Shown: positions 1 through 9,258, counted from the stretch's first letter. The stretch: 36,524 nucleotides of DNA from Candidatus Omnitrophota bacterium (GCA_014728075.1 WJMG01000090.1:1-36524), one strand, 5' to 3'. Translations and numbers: made by a program. The notes: generated from the sequence alone by a model not told the origin.

Positions 1-793
1 CTTTCTGGCTTTGCCTCATACGGTCTCAATGGAATTCGCTCCTCTTTTTCTGGATGAGGGCAAAAAAGTCATAGACCTGAGCGGAGATTACAGGCTCGCT
101 CCGGAAGTATACGAAAAATGGTACGGCAAAGAGCACACCGATAAAGATAACCTGGCAAAGGCAGTATACGGGCTGCCCGAGCTGAACAGGGAGGACATAA
201 AGAAAGCTTCTCTCATAGCCAATCCCGGATGCTATCCAACGAGCGTCGTGCTCGGCCTTCTGCCCCTGGCGGGAAAGACGGGGAAAGCCGATATAATAGC
301 CGACGCGAAGAGCGGAGCTACCGGAGCCGGAAGGAAGGCTTCAGTACCGCTTTCGTTCTCCGAGGTGGACGAGGACCTTAAATGCTACAAGGCGAACAGC
401 CATCAGCATATGCCCGAAATGGAAAGGGCGCTTTCTTCCGCCGCGGGTTCCGGGGTCACGATAAATTTTGTCCCTCATCTTGTCCCGATGAGAAGAGGCA
501 TACTATCGACCATTTATGTCAAAGCCTCGGGATTGCCGGCAGAGGCGGAAGTGCGGGAAATATACCGGGACTTTTACGAGGCTGAACCTTTCGTAAGGGT
601 AAAGCCCCGCGGCGAGTTGCCGCGTATCGCGGATGTTGTTAATACCAATTTCTGCGATATAGGGCTTACGGTAGCTAACGGTATGTTAGTTGTAGTATCA
701 GTTATCGACAACCTTCTTAAGGGAGCGTCGGGGCAGGCGGTGCAGAACATGAACCTTGTCTCCGGTTTTCCGGAAACGGCCGGATTGATATGA
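1..793 (+). CDS. argC: N-acetyl-gamma-glutamyl-phosphate reductase, 5' truncated by window edge
   Basis: This enzyme makes N-acetylglutamate semialdehyde from N-acetylglutamyl phosphate with NADPH, the third step of arginine synthesis in the cytosol. The reading frame is already open at base 2, so the true start lies upstream. About 263 residues are visible against a family length near 345, so roughly the first 80 (most of the nucleotide-binding fold) are missing. Visible signatures are ALPHTVSMEFAP, VIDLSGDYRL, the active-site cysteine in NPGCYPTSVVLGLLPL and the histidine region ANSHQHMPEME. It ends TGA and is followed 46 bp later by argJ, as expected for an argCJBD cluster. The TTG at 11 is not the start, because family sequence continues upstream of it. 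Confidence 0.96.
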   Translation, partial: FLALPHTVSMEFAPLFLDEGKKVIDLSGDYRLAPEVYEKWYGKEHTDKDNLAKAVYGLPELNREDIKKASLIANPGCYPTSVVLGLLPLAGKTGKADIIADAKSGATGAGRKASVPLSFSEVDEDLKCYKANSHQHMPEMERALSSAAGSGVTINFVPHLVPMRRGILSTIYVKASGLPAEAEVREIYRDFYEAEPFVRVKPRGELPRIADVVNTNFCDIGLTVANGMLVVVSVIDNLLKGASGQAVQNMNLVSGFPETAGLI

Positions 794-839
794 TCCGGGC
801 CGCCGGGCTTCCGGGGGACATGAACTTTTAAGGGAAAAC

Positions 840-2030
840 ATGGACAAATACAGATTGCCCAAAGGATTCCTGGCCAGCGGTATACATTGCGGGCTCAAGA
901 AGAAGAGAAAGGACCTGGCGCTTCTTTTTTCGAAAAGCCCCTGTAAGGCCGAGGCCGTTTTTACGACCAATGCCGTCAAGGCCGCTCCCGTTGTGCTGGC
1001 CATGAAGCAGCTGGAAAAGAAGACCTCCCTGAGGGCCGTATTCGTTAACAGCGGGAACGCGAACTGCATGACCGGGAAAAGAGGATTATCGGACGCCAGA
1101 GAAATGTCCTCCCGAATGTCCCGCATACTGGGGACAGAGCCCGGTTCGGTCCTCGTTTCCTCTACAGGGATCATAGGAGAGCCTCTGGATATGAAGCCCA
1201 TTCTCCGGGGCGCGGGCCGGCTCGCGGAAAACCTTTCTGCCGGCGGCCTGAAAGACGCGGCCGAGGGGATGATAACTACGGATAACTTTATAAAGGTATC
1301 CGTCAGGAAGTTTTCCGCCGGAGGAAAAGAGATCACGGTCACCGGAGTGGCTAAGGGAGCCGGGATGATACATCCGGATATGGCTACCACTCTGTGTTTT
1401 ATCCTTACGGACGCCGTTATATCCCGTACCGCGCTGCGCAAAGCCCTGAAGGAAAGCGCTGAAGAGTCCTTTAACTCCATAACCGTTGACGGGGACATGA
1501 GCACTAACGATACGATGCTGGTCCTTGCTAACGGAGAAGCTTCCAACAGGAGCATACAGACAGGTTCAAAAGAGTTTTCCGCTTTTTCGGGGGCCATGAA
1601 AGCCGTCTCAACGGACCTGGCGAAAATGATAGTGCGGGACGGCGAGGGGGCGAATAAGATGATCGAAGTTACGGTCAAGGGCGCGAGGAGCCGGGCTGAC
1701 GCGCGTGCTGCCGCTAAAGGTATAGCCTCATCGCTCCTTGTCAAATGCGCGGTGCTCGGAGGCGACCCCAACTGGGGAAGGGTCGCTTCTTCGGCAGGCG
1801 CCAGCGGGGCGCGGTTCGATCCCGACAAGATCACTATCAAACTGGACGGCACGACCTTCTACCGGAAAGGCAAGGCCGTCGTACGGACCGACAGAAAGAA
1901 GAGCCGTGTTTTTAAAGGAAAAAAAGCCGGAATAGAGGTTTCGCTGGGGAACGGCAGGGGCGAAGCCAGGGTCTACAGCTGTGATATCTCAAAGAAGTAC
2001 ATCACCCTGAATTCTTATTATACAACATAA
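840..2030 (+). CDS. argJ: Glutamate N-acetyltransferase / amino-acid N-acetyltransferase (ArgJ)
   Basis: ArgJ moves the acetyl group from N-acetylornithine to glutamate, which closes the cyclic arginine pathway. Many family members also make N-acetylglutamate from acetyl-CoA. The protein has 396 residues, the usual length. The self-cleavage region KGAGMIHPDMATTLCFILTD is at 172-191. The predicted cut is between A182 and T183, freeing Thr183 as nucleophile. The oxyanion-type STG motif is at 108-110, and GGDPNWGRV lies towards the C-terminus. No argA or argE is seen in the window, which fits acetyl recycling by ArgJ. Whether the first, bifunctional activity is present cannot be decided from sequence alone. 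The start is the ATG after a weak AAGGG. Confidence 0.96.
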   Translation: MDKYRLPKGFLASGIHCGLKKKRKDLALLFSKSPCKAEAVFTTNAVKAAPVVLAMKQLEKKTSLRAVFVNSGNANCMTGKRGLSDAREMSSRMSRILGTEPGSVLVSSTGIIGEPLDMKPILRGAGRLAENLSAGGLKDAAEGMITTDNFIKVSVRKFSAGGKEITVTGVAKGAGMIHPDMATTLCFILTDAVISRTALRKALKESAEESFNSITVDGDMSTNDTMLVLANGEASNRSIQTGSKEFSAFSGAMKAVSTDLAKMIVRDGEGANKMIEVTVKGARSRADARAAAKGIASSLLVKCAVLGGDPNWGRVASSAGASGARFDPDKITIKLDGTTFYRKGKAVVRTDRKKSRVFKGKKAGIEVSLGNGRGEARVYSCDISKKYITLNSYYTT

Positions 2031-2101
2031 AGCGCGGGTACGGGTCTGGTCCCGGCGGACAAGGCCTGAGATCGTGACTCCAGTTTAAGCGGAGAAGAAA
2101 A

Positions 2102-2956
2102 ATGCAGGAAGCCATAAGAAAAAGCGAAGTTCTGATCGAAGCGCTGCCGTACATTAAACAGTTCTTCGGTAAAGTGGTCGTTGTAAAGTTCGGCGGCAGT
2201 TCCCTTCACGACGATAAGGCGAGAAAAATGGTGCTGCAGGACATGGTCTTTATGCGGTACGCCGGCATGAAGCCGGTGCTTGTTCACGGCGGCGGCCCGA
2301 ACATAACCAAAGGCCTGATGGAAGCCAATATCGAAACGAAGTTCGTTGACGGGTTGCGGGTAACATGCGAGCGCTCCATGGGTGTGGTAGACAGTGTCCT
2401 CATGCAGATGAATTCTTCGCTCGTCGATGAGATCAATTCCCTGGGCGGCGAAGCTTTCGGCTTGAGCGGCAAGGAGAACAACATGATAAAAGCCGTTAAG
2501 AAGGAAGGGCCGGACCTGGGGTTTGTCGGAAGCGTTGAGGCGATAGATACGACCATACTCGACCGGCTCATAGATACCAACATCATTCCGGTCATATGCC
2601 CTGTCGGAAAGGGACAGGATAATAAACTATATAACATCAACGCCGATGAAGCGGCAAGCAACATAGCGATAGCGCTCGGCGCCGAAAAATTCGTTCTTTT
2701 GACTAATGTCAGGGGCGTGGTGAGGAATGTGGAAGACCCTGAGACGCTCTTTCATTCTCTTACCATGGAAACGGCGGAACACCTGGTCAGGACCGATGTC
2801 ATAGCCGGCGGAATGGTGCCGAAAGTCGGGGCCACGCTGCATGCCCTTCGCGGAGGCGTGCGCAAGGCGCATATCGTGGACGCTACGCTTTCGCACGCGC
2901 TACTGCTGGAGATATTCACCAAGGAAGGTATAGGTACCGAGATCATACACGGATGA
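2102..2956 (+). CDS. argB: Acetylglutamate kinase
   Basis: ArgB phosphorylates N-acetylglutamate with ATP, the second arginine step and the usual target of arginine feedback. The 284-residue protein has the amino-acid kinase fold. It shows a glycine-rich VVKFGGSSL near residue 27, the substrate loop VHGGGPNI near 62, NINADEAASNIAIALGAEKF with LLTNVRGV, and the C-terminal GGMVPKVGATLHALRGGV. An N-terminal helix of about 20 residues precedes the first strand, as in arginine-sensitive hexameric enzymes. Sensitivity here is only a possibility. A GGAGAAG Shine-Dalgarno sits just before the ATG. It lies 71 bp after argJ and 75 bp before argD. Confidence 0.96.
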   Translation: MQEAIRKSEVLIEALPYIKQFFGKVVVVKFGGSSLHDDKARKMVLQDMVFMRYAGMKPVLVHGGGPNITKGLMEANIETKFVDGLRVTCERSMGVVDSVLMQMNSSLVDEINSLGGEAFGLSGKENNMIKAVKKEGPDLGFVGSVEAIDTTILDRLIDTNIIPVICPVGKGQDNKLYNINADEAASNIAIALGAEKFVLLTNVRGVVRNVEDPETLFHSLTMETAEHLVRTDVIAGGMVPKVGATLHALRGGVRKAHIVDATLSHALLLEIFTKEGIGTEIIHG

Positions 2957-2963
2957 CCGCCGG

Positions 2964-3020
2964 TTTTATTCTTCTTCGATCCCCGCTTAGACCGCGCGGG
3001 GACGACAACTTTTACATTTA
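2964..3020 (+). repeat. Palindromic spacer element, copy A (upstream of argD)
   Basis: The argB-argD spacer holds an inverted repeat TCCCCGC (2980-2986) / GCGGGGA (2996-3002), followed by the tail CGACAACTTTTA. The same head-palindrome-tail layout recurs before nadX (15681-15730) and, more diverged, before the lipoprotein gene (27119-27170). In each case it ends shortly before a ribosome binding site. I infer a small dispersed repeat of this genome. It could act as an RNA hairpin in the leader, but no function is known to me. Confidence 0.6.
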
Positions 3021-3031
3021 TCGAGGACGCA

Positions 3032-4213
3032 ATGGATTTTAACGATGTGAAAAAGAAATACGACGATTATGTGCTCTCGACCTATACCCGGCAGGATATA
3101 TGCCTTGTCCGGGGTGAAGGGGTGTGGGTCGAGGATATAGAAGGCCGTAAATATCTTGATTTCTTCCCGGGATGGGCGGTAAGCGGTACCGGGCACAGGC
3201 ACCCCAGGGTGGTTCGCAGGATCAAGGCACAGGCGGACGAGATACTGCATGTCTCGAATAATTTTTATAATACGCTCCAGGGGGAGCTCGCGCGTAAGAT
3301 AATCTCCAATTCTTTTCCGGGAAAAGTCTTCTTTTCCAATTCCGGAGCTGAAGCGAACGAGGGAGCTATAAAGCTGGCCCGCAGATACGGAAAAGGAGAG
3401 AGGTTCGAGATCATCACCATGGAAAGGTCCTTTCACGGGCGTACCCTGGCCACCTTGACCGCTACGGGCCAGGAAAAGGTCAAAAGCGGGTTCAGGCCTC
3501 TTCCGGAGGGATTCAGGCATGTTCCTTTCAATGACATAAAAGCTTTTGCTTCCGCGGTAACCGAAAAGACCGTGGCCGTCATGATCGAACTGATACAGGG
3601 CGAAGGAGGGATAAATGTCGCGGACAGGGAATACATAGAAGAGCTTAAACGCATATGCGGGGAAAAAGATATATTGATAATAGCCGACGAGGTGCAGACC
3701 GGCATGGGAAGGACCGGTGAGTTCTTCGCTTTCCGCCATTACGGTTTCGAGCCGGATGCCATGACCCTGGCCAAATCCCTCGGCGGAGGTATGCCCATAG
3801 GGGCTCTTGTGGTGAGCGAAAGACTGAAAGATGTATTACCCCCGGGGACCCACGCGTCCACTTTCGGGGGGAGCCCCATAGCCTGCGCCGCTTCTCTGGG
3901 TGTTTTCGAAGCCATCGAAGAGGAAGGCCTCATCGACAATGTGAAAGAGATGTCGGCGTATCTTCTGGAAAAACTGGAGGCCCTCGGGAAACGGAAGACC
4001 ATTATAGGACAGATCAAGGGAAAAGGCCTGATGATAGGAGTGGAGATGCTCATCGAAGACGCTTCCCCGGTGGCGGACGAGTGCCTTAAGGAGGGGCTCC
4101 TGATAAACTGCACACAGAAGAAAGTCCTGAGGATAATGCCTCCCATAACCGTTACAAGAAAAGAAATAGACGAAGCCGTTGCCCGGCTTGAAAAAGCACT
4201 GGAGAGGATATGA
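3032..4213 (+). CDS. argD: Acetylornithine aminotransferase
   Basis: ArgD is a PLP enzyme that converts N-acetylglutamate semialdehyde to N-acetylornithine with glutamate as amino donor. The protein has 393 residues, normal for the class III aminotransferase fold. It shows FFSNSGAEANEGAIKLAR (about 100-117), SFHGRTLATLTATG, the PLP-ring aspartate in LIIADEVQTGMGRTG (Asp219) and the Schiff-base lysine Lys248 in TLAKSLGGGMPIGA. The family can also accept succinyl-diaminopimelate, but a DapL gene nearby makes that second role unnecessary here. GAGGA precedes the ATG. The stop overlaps the argF start (ATGA), so the two are probably translationally coupled. Confidence 0.96.
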   Translation: MDFNDVKKKYDDYVLSTYTRQDICLVRGEGVWVEDIEGRKYLDFFPGWAVSGTGHRHPRVVRRIKAQADEILHVSNNFYNTLQGELARKIISNSFPGKVFFSNSGAEANEGAIKLARRYGKGERFEIITMERSFHGRTLATLTATGQEKVKSGFRPLPEGFRHVPFNDIKAFASAVTEKTVAVMIELIQGEGGINVADREYIEELKRICGEKDILIIADEVQTGMGRTGEFFAFRHYGFEPDAMTLAKSLGGGMPIGALVVSERLKDVLPPGTHASTFGGSPIACAASLGVFEAIEEEGLIDNVKEMSAYLLEKLEALGKRKTIIGQIKGKGLMIGVEMLIEDASPVADECLKEGLLINCTQKKVLRIMPPITVTRKEIDEAVARLEKALERI

Positions 4214-5130
4214 ACGGGAAAAGAGACCTGATAACACTGGAAAGCCTTACATCGAAAGAGATATTCGACCTTCTAAAGCTTGCCAGGAAACTCAAGAAAA
4301 AACCGTTAGCGAAAAAAGGGATCTACGCGGACAAGACCCTTGCTCTTCTCTTTCAGAAACCTTCCAACAGGACAAGGATCTCCTTCGAGGTCGCTATGGT
4401 GCACCTGGGAGGATATGTCCTTTACCTTAGCCCCAGAGAGATAAGCATGGGGGAGAGGGAGCCGGTGAAAGATGTCGCCAGGGTAGTTTCCCGGTATGTG
4501 GACGGAATAGTGGCCAGGGTGTTCTCCCATAAAGATGTGGAGGACCTCGCCTGCTATTCGGATGTTCCCGTGATAAACGGACTGTCCGATCTGGCTCATC
4601 CCTGCCAGGCGCTCAGTGATATTTTCACTCTGCTTGAGAAAAAGAAAACACTGAAAGGTGTACGCGTCGCTTATGTCGGCGACGGTAATAATGTTCTCAA
4701 TTCCCTTCTCATCGCCTGCGCTAAAACGGGGGTGCATATCAACGCCGCAGCTCCGGAAGGGTACGGACCCGAAGGCCAGTTCCTGGACAAAGCCCGTGAG
4801 ATCGCGGCAGAGAGCGGCGCGGAGATAAATGTATTCAATAATCCGCACCTGGCCGTGCAGGGATGCGACGCCATCTACACGGATGTATGGGTCAGCATGG
4901 GGCAGGAGGACCAGAGAGAGAAGCGGCTGGAGGCTTTCCGGGGGTTCCAGGTCAACGAGAAACTTCTGCGGGAGGCTAACGAGGACGCGGTAATAATGCA
5001 TTGCCTTCCGGCTCACAGGGGCGAGGAGGTCAGCGATGTGATAGACGGTAAGGATTCCGTGATCTATGACCAGGCCGAGAACAGGATGCACATGCAGAAA
5101 GCGGTATTGCTTAAGATAATGGGTAAATAA
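4210..5130 (+). CDS. argF: Ornithine carbamoyltransferase
   Basis: This enzyme forms citrulline from ornithine and carbamoyl phosphate. The 306-residue length is typical. The carbamoyl-phosphate loop is KPSNRTR (Ser52 to Arg56, with Asn where Thr is more common). HPCQALSD lies at 130-137 and the ornithine-side motif HCLP at 264-267. DVWVSMGQE (225-233) is the usual ornithine-enzyme sequence. N-acetylornithine or succinylornithine carbamoyltransferases carry different loops, and ArgJ in the same cluster already removes the acetyl group, so plain ornithine is the likely substrate. It overlaps argD by 4 bp. Confidence 0.95.
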   Translation: MNGKRDLITLESLTSKEIFDLLKLARKLKKKPLAKKGIYADKTLALLFQKPSNRTRISFEVAMVHLGGYVLYLSPREISMGEREPVKDVARVVSRYVDGIVARVFSHKDVEDLACYSDVPVINGLSDLAHPCQALSDIFTLLEKKKTLKGVRVAYVGDGNNVLNSLLIACAKTGVHINAAAPEGYGPEGQFLDKAREIAAESGAEINVFNNPHLAVQGCDAIYTDVWVSMGQEDQREKRLEAFRGFQVNEKLLREANEDAVIMHCLPAHRGEEVSDVIDGKDSVIYDQAENRMHMQKAVLLKIMGK

Positions 5131-5144
5131 AGTCAGGCAAAAAG

Positions 5145-5172
5145 CCAGAGGCTGGAGGCCAAAGTCCAAAAA
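5145..5172 (+). repeat. Degenerate 7-nt tandem repeat in the argF-argG spacer
   Basis: Four consecutive heptamers can be read as ccagagg, ctggagg, ccaaagt and ccaaaaa. The units are diverged, so this is suggestive alone. It matters because similar 7-nt periodicity occurs in other spacers of the window (7934-7992, 14677-14711, 19784-19811, 27511-27577). Confidence 0.4.
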
Positions 5173-5182
5173 GGGAGAAGAG

Positions 5183-6373
5183 ATGGGAGCGAAAAAGAGC
5201 AAGAAGAAAAAGATAGTCCTGGCGTATTCCGGCGGGCTCGATACCTCGGTCGCCATCAAATGGTTCATGGAAAGAGGGTATGAGGTCGTCTGTTACATGG
5301 GAGATGTAGGGCAGGGGGCCGACGCCGAAAGCGCCAGGAAAAGGGCGCTTGAGATCGGTGCCGTGAAATGCGTGGTAGGGGACCTTAAAAAGGAACTGTT
5401 AACGGATTATGTTTTCCGGGCGCTGAAAGCCGGAGCCCTTTACCAGGATAAGTACAATCTTGCTACCGCTCTTTCAAGGCCTCTCATCGCTGACGCCATG
5501 GTGAAGGTGGCGAAAAAGGAGAAAGCGGACGCTATCGCGCACGGCTGCACCGGCAAGGGCAACGATCAGGTGAGGTTCGAGGTGACATTTCATCTTAAGG
5601 CCCCTTCTCTTGAAGTATACGCTCCGGTACGGGAATGGGAGCTTAAGACCAGAGAGGACGAGATAGATTACGCGAGAGAACACCGGATACCTATTGAGCA
5701 GACGAAGAAGAAGCTCTACAGCATCGATAATAATTTGTGGGGAATAAGTATAGAAAGCGGCAAGCTGGAGGATCCCTGGTTCGAACCGCCTAAAGACACT
5801 TTCATCAGCGTTGTTCCGCCGGAGAAAGCCCCGCAGAGGCCCGAATACGCCGAGATAACTTTCGACAAAGGCATACCGGTAGAGGTCAACGGGAAAAAGC
5901 TCGATCCGGTCAAACTCGTAAGCATGCTGAACCGCGCCGGCGGAAGGCACGGCGTAGGGCGGGTGGATATGGTGGAGGACCGGCTCGTCGGCATCAAATC
6001 CAGGGAAGTCTACGAGGCTCCCGCTTCCCAGATACTTTACTCCGCTCACACCGCCCTTGAGGAACTGGTGCTGGACAGGGAAACCCTCAAGTACAAAAGA
6101 GGGGTGTCTCAGAGATACGCGGAGATCATCTATAACGGATTGTGGTTCACTCCCTTGAAGGAGGCCATCGATGCTTTCGTTGACAGGACTCAGACCAGGG
6201 TCTCCGGCACCGTCAAGGTAAAGCTTTACAAAGGGTCCGTTATCGTTTGCGGAAGAAAGAGCCGTTATTCGCGCTACAGGGAAAGCCTCGCGACATACGG
6301 TGAAGGTGATGTTTTCGACCAGTCGCTCGCGAAGGGCTTCATTGACCTGTGGGCGCTGCCGTATAAAAAGTAA
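5183..6373 (+). CDS. argG: Argininosuccinate synthase
   Basis: ArgG joins citrulline and aspartate with ATP to give argininosuccinate. The protein has 396 residues, typical of the family. The N-type ATP pyrophosphatase loop AYSGGLDTS is at 14-22. HGCTGKGNDQVRFE (about 118-131) and the C-terminal YNGLWFTPLKEAIDAF are characteristic. A lysine-rich leader (MGAKKSKKKK) precedes the first strand. The ATG follows GGGAGAAG, a good ribosome binding site. It lies 52 bp after argF. Confidence 0.96.
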   Translation: MGAKKSKKKKIVLAYSGGLDTSVAIKWFMERGYEVVCYMGDVGQGADAESARKRALEIGAVKCVVGDLKKELLTDYVFRALKAGALYQDKYNLATALSRPLIADAMVKVAKKEKADAIAHGCTGKGNDQVRFEVTFHLKAPSLEVYAPVREWELKTREDEIDYAREHRIPIEQTKKKLYSIDNNLWGISIESGKLEDPWFEPPKDTFISVVPPEKAPQRPEYAEITFDKGIPVEVNGKKLDPVKLVSMLNRAGGRHGVGRVDMVEDRLVGIKSREVYEAPASQILYSAHTALEELVLDRETLKYKRGVSQRYAEIIYNGLWFTPLKEAIDAFVDRTQTRVSGTVKVKLYKGSVIVCGRKSRYSRYRESLATYGEGDVFDQSLAKGFIDLWALPYKK

Positions 6374-6487
6374 GCCGTGCAGTTTCAACCAGAGGAGCCC
6401 GTTCCGACGAAGCCGGTATATTTAATGTTCTCGGTAATTGTAGATTTTCCTTCAATATGCTAGTTCAATGTTATGTAAGGGGTTATC

Positions 6488-7861
6488 ATGGGTAAATTAT
6501 GGGGCGGCAGATTTGACGAAAATGACCTGGACCCGAAAGTCATGGATTTCAGTTCCAGCCTTCAAGTTGACAGGGAGCTGGCTGAATATGACTGTGCCAG
6601 CACGATCGTTCATGTAGAGATGCTGGGGGCCAGGGGTATACTGGCGAAAGAGGAACAGGACGAGCTTGTGGATGTCCTTAAGGGGCTTCTCGCAAGGATC
6701 CAGAAGGGCGAATGGGAGCCTTCGGGACACGAGGATATCCATTCGGCGATACAGGAGTATATCGAGAAAGCAGCCCCGGTCTCCTCGCGAAAGATGCATA
6801 CGGGCAGGTCCAGGAACGAACAGGTGGTTAACGATGTGAGGTTGTACTGCAGGGACAATATAGACCGGGTCAGTGGCCTCATAAAAGCGTTCCAGAAGCA
6901 ACTTGTCCTGCTGGCCGAGAGGAACCCCGAAGCCATTATACCCGGGTATACGCATCTTAACAGGGCGCAGCCGGTACTTTTCGCCCATCTTCTTATGAGC
7001 TATGTCGAAATGTTGTCCAGGGACGCGGAAAGGTTCGACGACGCGGGGAAAAGGTGCGATGTCTCCGTAATGGGATCGGGAGCTCTCGCCGGGTCCGCTC
7101 TTGAGCTTGACAGGGAATTCTCGGCCAGGAGGTCCGGTTTTTCTGCTGTCCATTCGAACAGTATGGACGCGGTAAGCGACAGGGATTTCATGGCGGAGGC
7201 GGTCTGGTGTCTTGCGATGACCGCGGTCCATCTTTCAAGGATATGCGAAGACCTGATCCTTTACAGTATTCCGGAGTTCGGTTTCATCGAGATCGGATCG
7301 GCTTATTGCACGGGAAGTTCCCTTATGCCCCAGAAAAGGAATCCCGATGTCCTGGAGCTTGTCAGAGGACGGTCGGCATCGGTCATAAGCGACCTGAACT
7401 CTCTTCTGGTGCTGCAAAAAGCGCTTCCGCATACTTATAACAGGGACCTGCAGGAAGACAAGGCCCCGCTTTTCCGTTCGTTCGCGACAGTAAAAGCGAG
7501 TCTTGAGATGATGGCCGGACTTGTAGGTACGGTCACATACCGAGAGACGGCTTCCATGGAAGCCCTGGATAACGAGTTTATTTACGCCACGGACATCGCC
7601 GAATACCTTGTCGGCAAAGGCGTAGCGTTCAAGGACGCTCATGACATAGTGGGGGCTATGGTAAAGAAATGTTCAGAGAAGGGCATGAACATATCAGACC
7701 TTTCTATTTCGGACCTGAAGGCCTTTTCCGAGGAACTTGACGAGGGCGTTTACGCCCTTTTGAACGCACGGGTATCGGTCAGGAACAAAAAGACCCCGGG
7801 GAGCACTAATCCGAAAATGGTGTCTTCCAGGGTCGCCGAATGGAAAAAGAAACTCAAGTGA
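6488..7861 (+). CDS. argH: Argininosuccinate lyase
   Basis: ArgH splits argininosuccinate into arginine and fumarate, the last arginine step. The 457-residue protein opens with the family start KLWGGRF. It carries HTGRSRNEQV, the THLNRAQPV segment with its catalytic-region histidine, and the superfamily loop GSSLMPQKRNPD near residues 276-287, whose serine is the catalytic base region. The start is ATG after AAGGGG. The 114-bp spacer before it is AT-rich around 6417-6475, but I find no convincing promoter there. It ends the arginine block, 146 bp before lysA. Confidence 0.96.
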   Translation: MGKLWGGRFDENDLDPKVMDFSSSLQVDRELAEYDCASTIVHVEMLGARGILAKEEQDELVDVLKGLLARIQKGEWEPSGHEDIHSAIQEYIEKAAPVSSRKMHTGRSRNEQVVNDVRLYCRDNIDRVSGLIKAFQKQLVLLAERNPEAIIPGYTHLNRAQPVLFAHLLMSYVEMLSRDAERFDDAGKRCDVSVMGSGALAGSALELDREFSARRSGFSAVHSNSMDAVSDRDFMAEAVWCLAMTAVHLSRICEDLILYSIPEFGFIEIGSAYCTGSSLMPQKRNPDVLELVRGRSASVISDLNSLLVLQKALPHTYNRDLQEDKAPLFRSFATVKASLEMMAGLVGTVTYRETASMEALDNEFIYATDIAEYLVGKGVAFKDAHDIVGAMVKKCSEKGMNISDLSISDLKAFSEELDEGVYALLNARVSVRNKKTPGSTNPKMVSSRVAEWKKKLK

Positions 7862-7932
7862 GGCCGGGGGCCTCGGATCTTTCGAGCTCAAGGTCGCCCG
7901 GTGCGCGCAAGGCGCGCGGGTGATCATTTGTC

Positions 7933-7985
7933 CGTTCGCGGTTCCCGGTCCGGGATGCCGGTCCCGGGGACACGAACCGCGAACG
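7933..7985 (+). repeat. Long inverted repeat in the argH-lysA spacer
   Basis: CGTTCGCGGTTC (7933-7944) pairs perfectly with GAACCGCGAACG (7974-7985). The 29-base interior is itself GC-rich and partly self-complementary (CCGGG / CCCGG). Parts can be read in 7-nt steps: gttcgcg, gttcccg, gtccggg, then accgcga, acgatga. It has no T-tract, so it is not a classical terminator. It could be a transcript-stability or pausing hairpin, or a mobile palindrome. It lies 22 bp before the lysA start. Confidence 0.6.
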
Positions 7986-8007
7986 ATGAACTAAGACAGG
8001 AGAGGAT

Positions 8008-9258
8008 ATGCATGATTTTGCCTACAGCGACGGGGTGCTGAAATGCGAGGGTATGCCGGTACAGGAGATAGCCCGGAATAATCCCACGCCTTTTTACCTG
8101 TACAGTTATCACACCCTGGTCGAACATTACAGAAAATTGAAGGCCGCTTTCGCGGAGATGGACCCGCTTATCTGTTTTTCCATGAAATCCAGTTCCAACC
8201 TCAGCATTTGCAGAGCGCTTGTCAACGAGGGCGCCGGTCTGGATATAGTTTCCGGCGGGGAACTTTTCAGGGCTCTCAAAGCGGGGTGCCCTCCGGAAAA
8301 GATCGTATATGCCAGCGTGGGGAAGAAGGAAGAGGAGATCGCGGAAGCTATAAAGAAAAAAATAAACCTTTTTAATGTCGAATCGGTCCCGGAACTCATA
8401 ATGATCGATACCGTGGCTAAAAAGCTGAACAAAAAGGCCAGGGTGGCGGTGCGGGTGAATCCCGATGTTAAAGCCGATACTCATGAGTACATAACCACCG
8501 GGACCAGCGAGAATAAGTTCGGTATAGACCTTAAGACCGCCGAAGATATCTTCGACAACGCCAACAAGTACTCTAATGTGGAGCTTAAGGGGGTCCATGT
8601 GCATATAGGGTCCCAGATAACCGATCCGGCCCCTTTTGTGGACGCTATCTCGAAAGTTCTGGAGTTCGTTGACGAAAGGAGCATTTCCATTGAATGGATC
8701 AATATCGGCGGAGGGCTCGGTATAGTCTATTCGGACGAAAAAGCCACTACCGGGGACGAATTCGCCTCATACATACTGCCCCTTTTGAGAGGAAGGGGCC
8801 TTAAGCTTATTCTGGAACCGGGAAGGTTCATAGCCGGTAACGCCGGAATACTTGTCTGTAAGGTGCTTTATGTAAAAACCGGAGCCACCGGGAAAAAGTT
8901 CATCATAGTGGACGCCGGCATGAACGATCTTCTCAGGCCCAGCCTTTACGAGGCATATCACAGGATAGTTCCGCTGGTAGAACGCAAAGCCGAGCCCCGC
9001 AGATACGATGTCGTCGGACCAGTTTGCGAAAGCGGGGATTACCTGGCGCTTGACAGGGACCTGCCCGAGGTTGTGCCGGGCGAATATCTTGCGGTAATGG
9101 GCGCCGGAGCTTACGGTTTCGTGATGGCTTCGAATTATAATTCCCGTCCAAGACCGGCCGAGCTGATGGCCTACAAAGGCGAAGTGCGTACCATACGCGC
9201 GGCGGAATCCTACAAGGACCTGATAAGAGGGGAGAAGATACTCAAAGAGCTTAAATAG
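8008..9258 (+). CDS. lysA: Diaminopimelate decarboxylase
   Basis: LysA decarboxylates meso-diaminopimelate to lysine using PLP. The 416-residue protein has the alanine-racemase-like barrel followed by a beta domain. The PLP lysine is expected at Lys60 in FSMKSSSN. The family more often reads K-A-N here, so the two residues after Lys differ. Other signatures are GAGLDIVSGGELFRAL, HVHIGSQI (about 199-206), the glycine loop NIGGGLGI, LEPGRFI, and the partner-subunit region VGPVCESGDYLA with its cysteine. GGAGAGG lies before the ATG. It heads the lysine block and is followed by dapF 84 bp later. Confidence 0.95.
   Translation: MHDFAYSDGVLKCEGMPVQEIARNNPTPFYLYSYHTLVEHYRKLKAAFAEMDPLICFSMKSSSNLSICRALVNEGAGLDIVSGGELFRALKAGCPPEKIVYASVGKKEEEIAEAIKKKINLFNVESVPELIMIDTVAKKLNKKARVAVRVNPDVKADTHEYITTGTSENKFGIDLKTAEDIFDNANKYSNVELKGVHVHIGSQITDPAPFVDAISKVLEFVDERSISIEWINIGGGLGIVYSDEKATTGDEFASYILPLLRGRGLKLILEPGRFIAGNAGILVCKVLYVKTGATGKKFIIVDAGMNDLLRPSLYEAYHRIVPLVERKAEPRRYDVVGPVCESGDYLALDRDLPEVVPGEYLAVMGAGAYGFVMASNYNSRPRPAELMAYKGEVRTIRAAESYKDLIRGEKILKELK

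Noticed and set aside
7862-8007. Lysine riboswitch in the lysA leader
   Set aside because: The gap is only 146 bp, is dominated by one long palindrome, and does not show the multi-helix layout of the lysine riboswitch.
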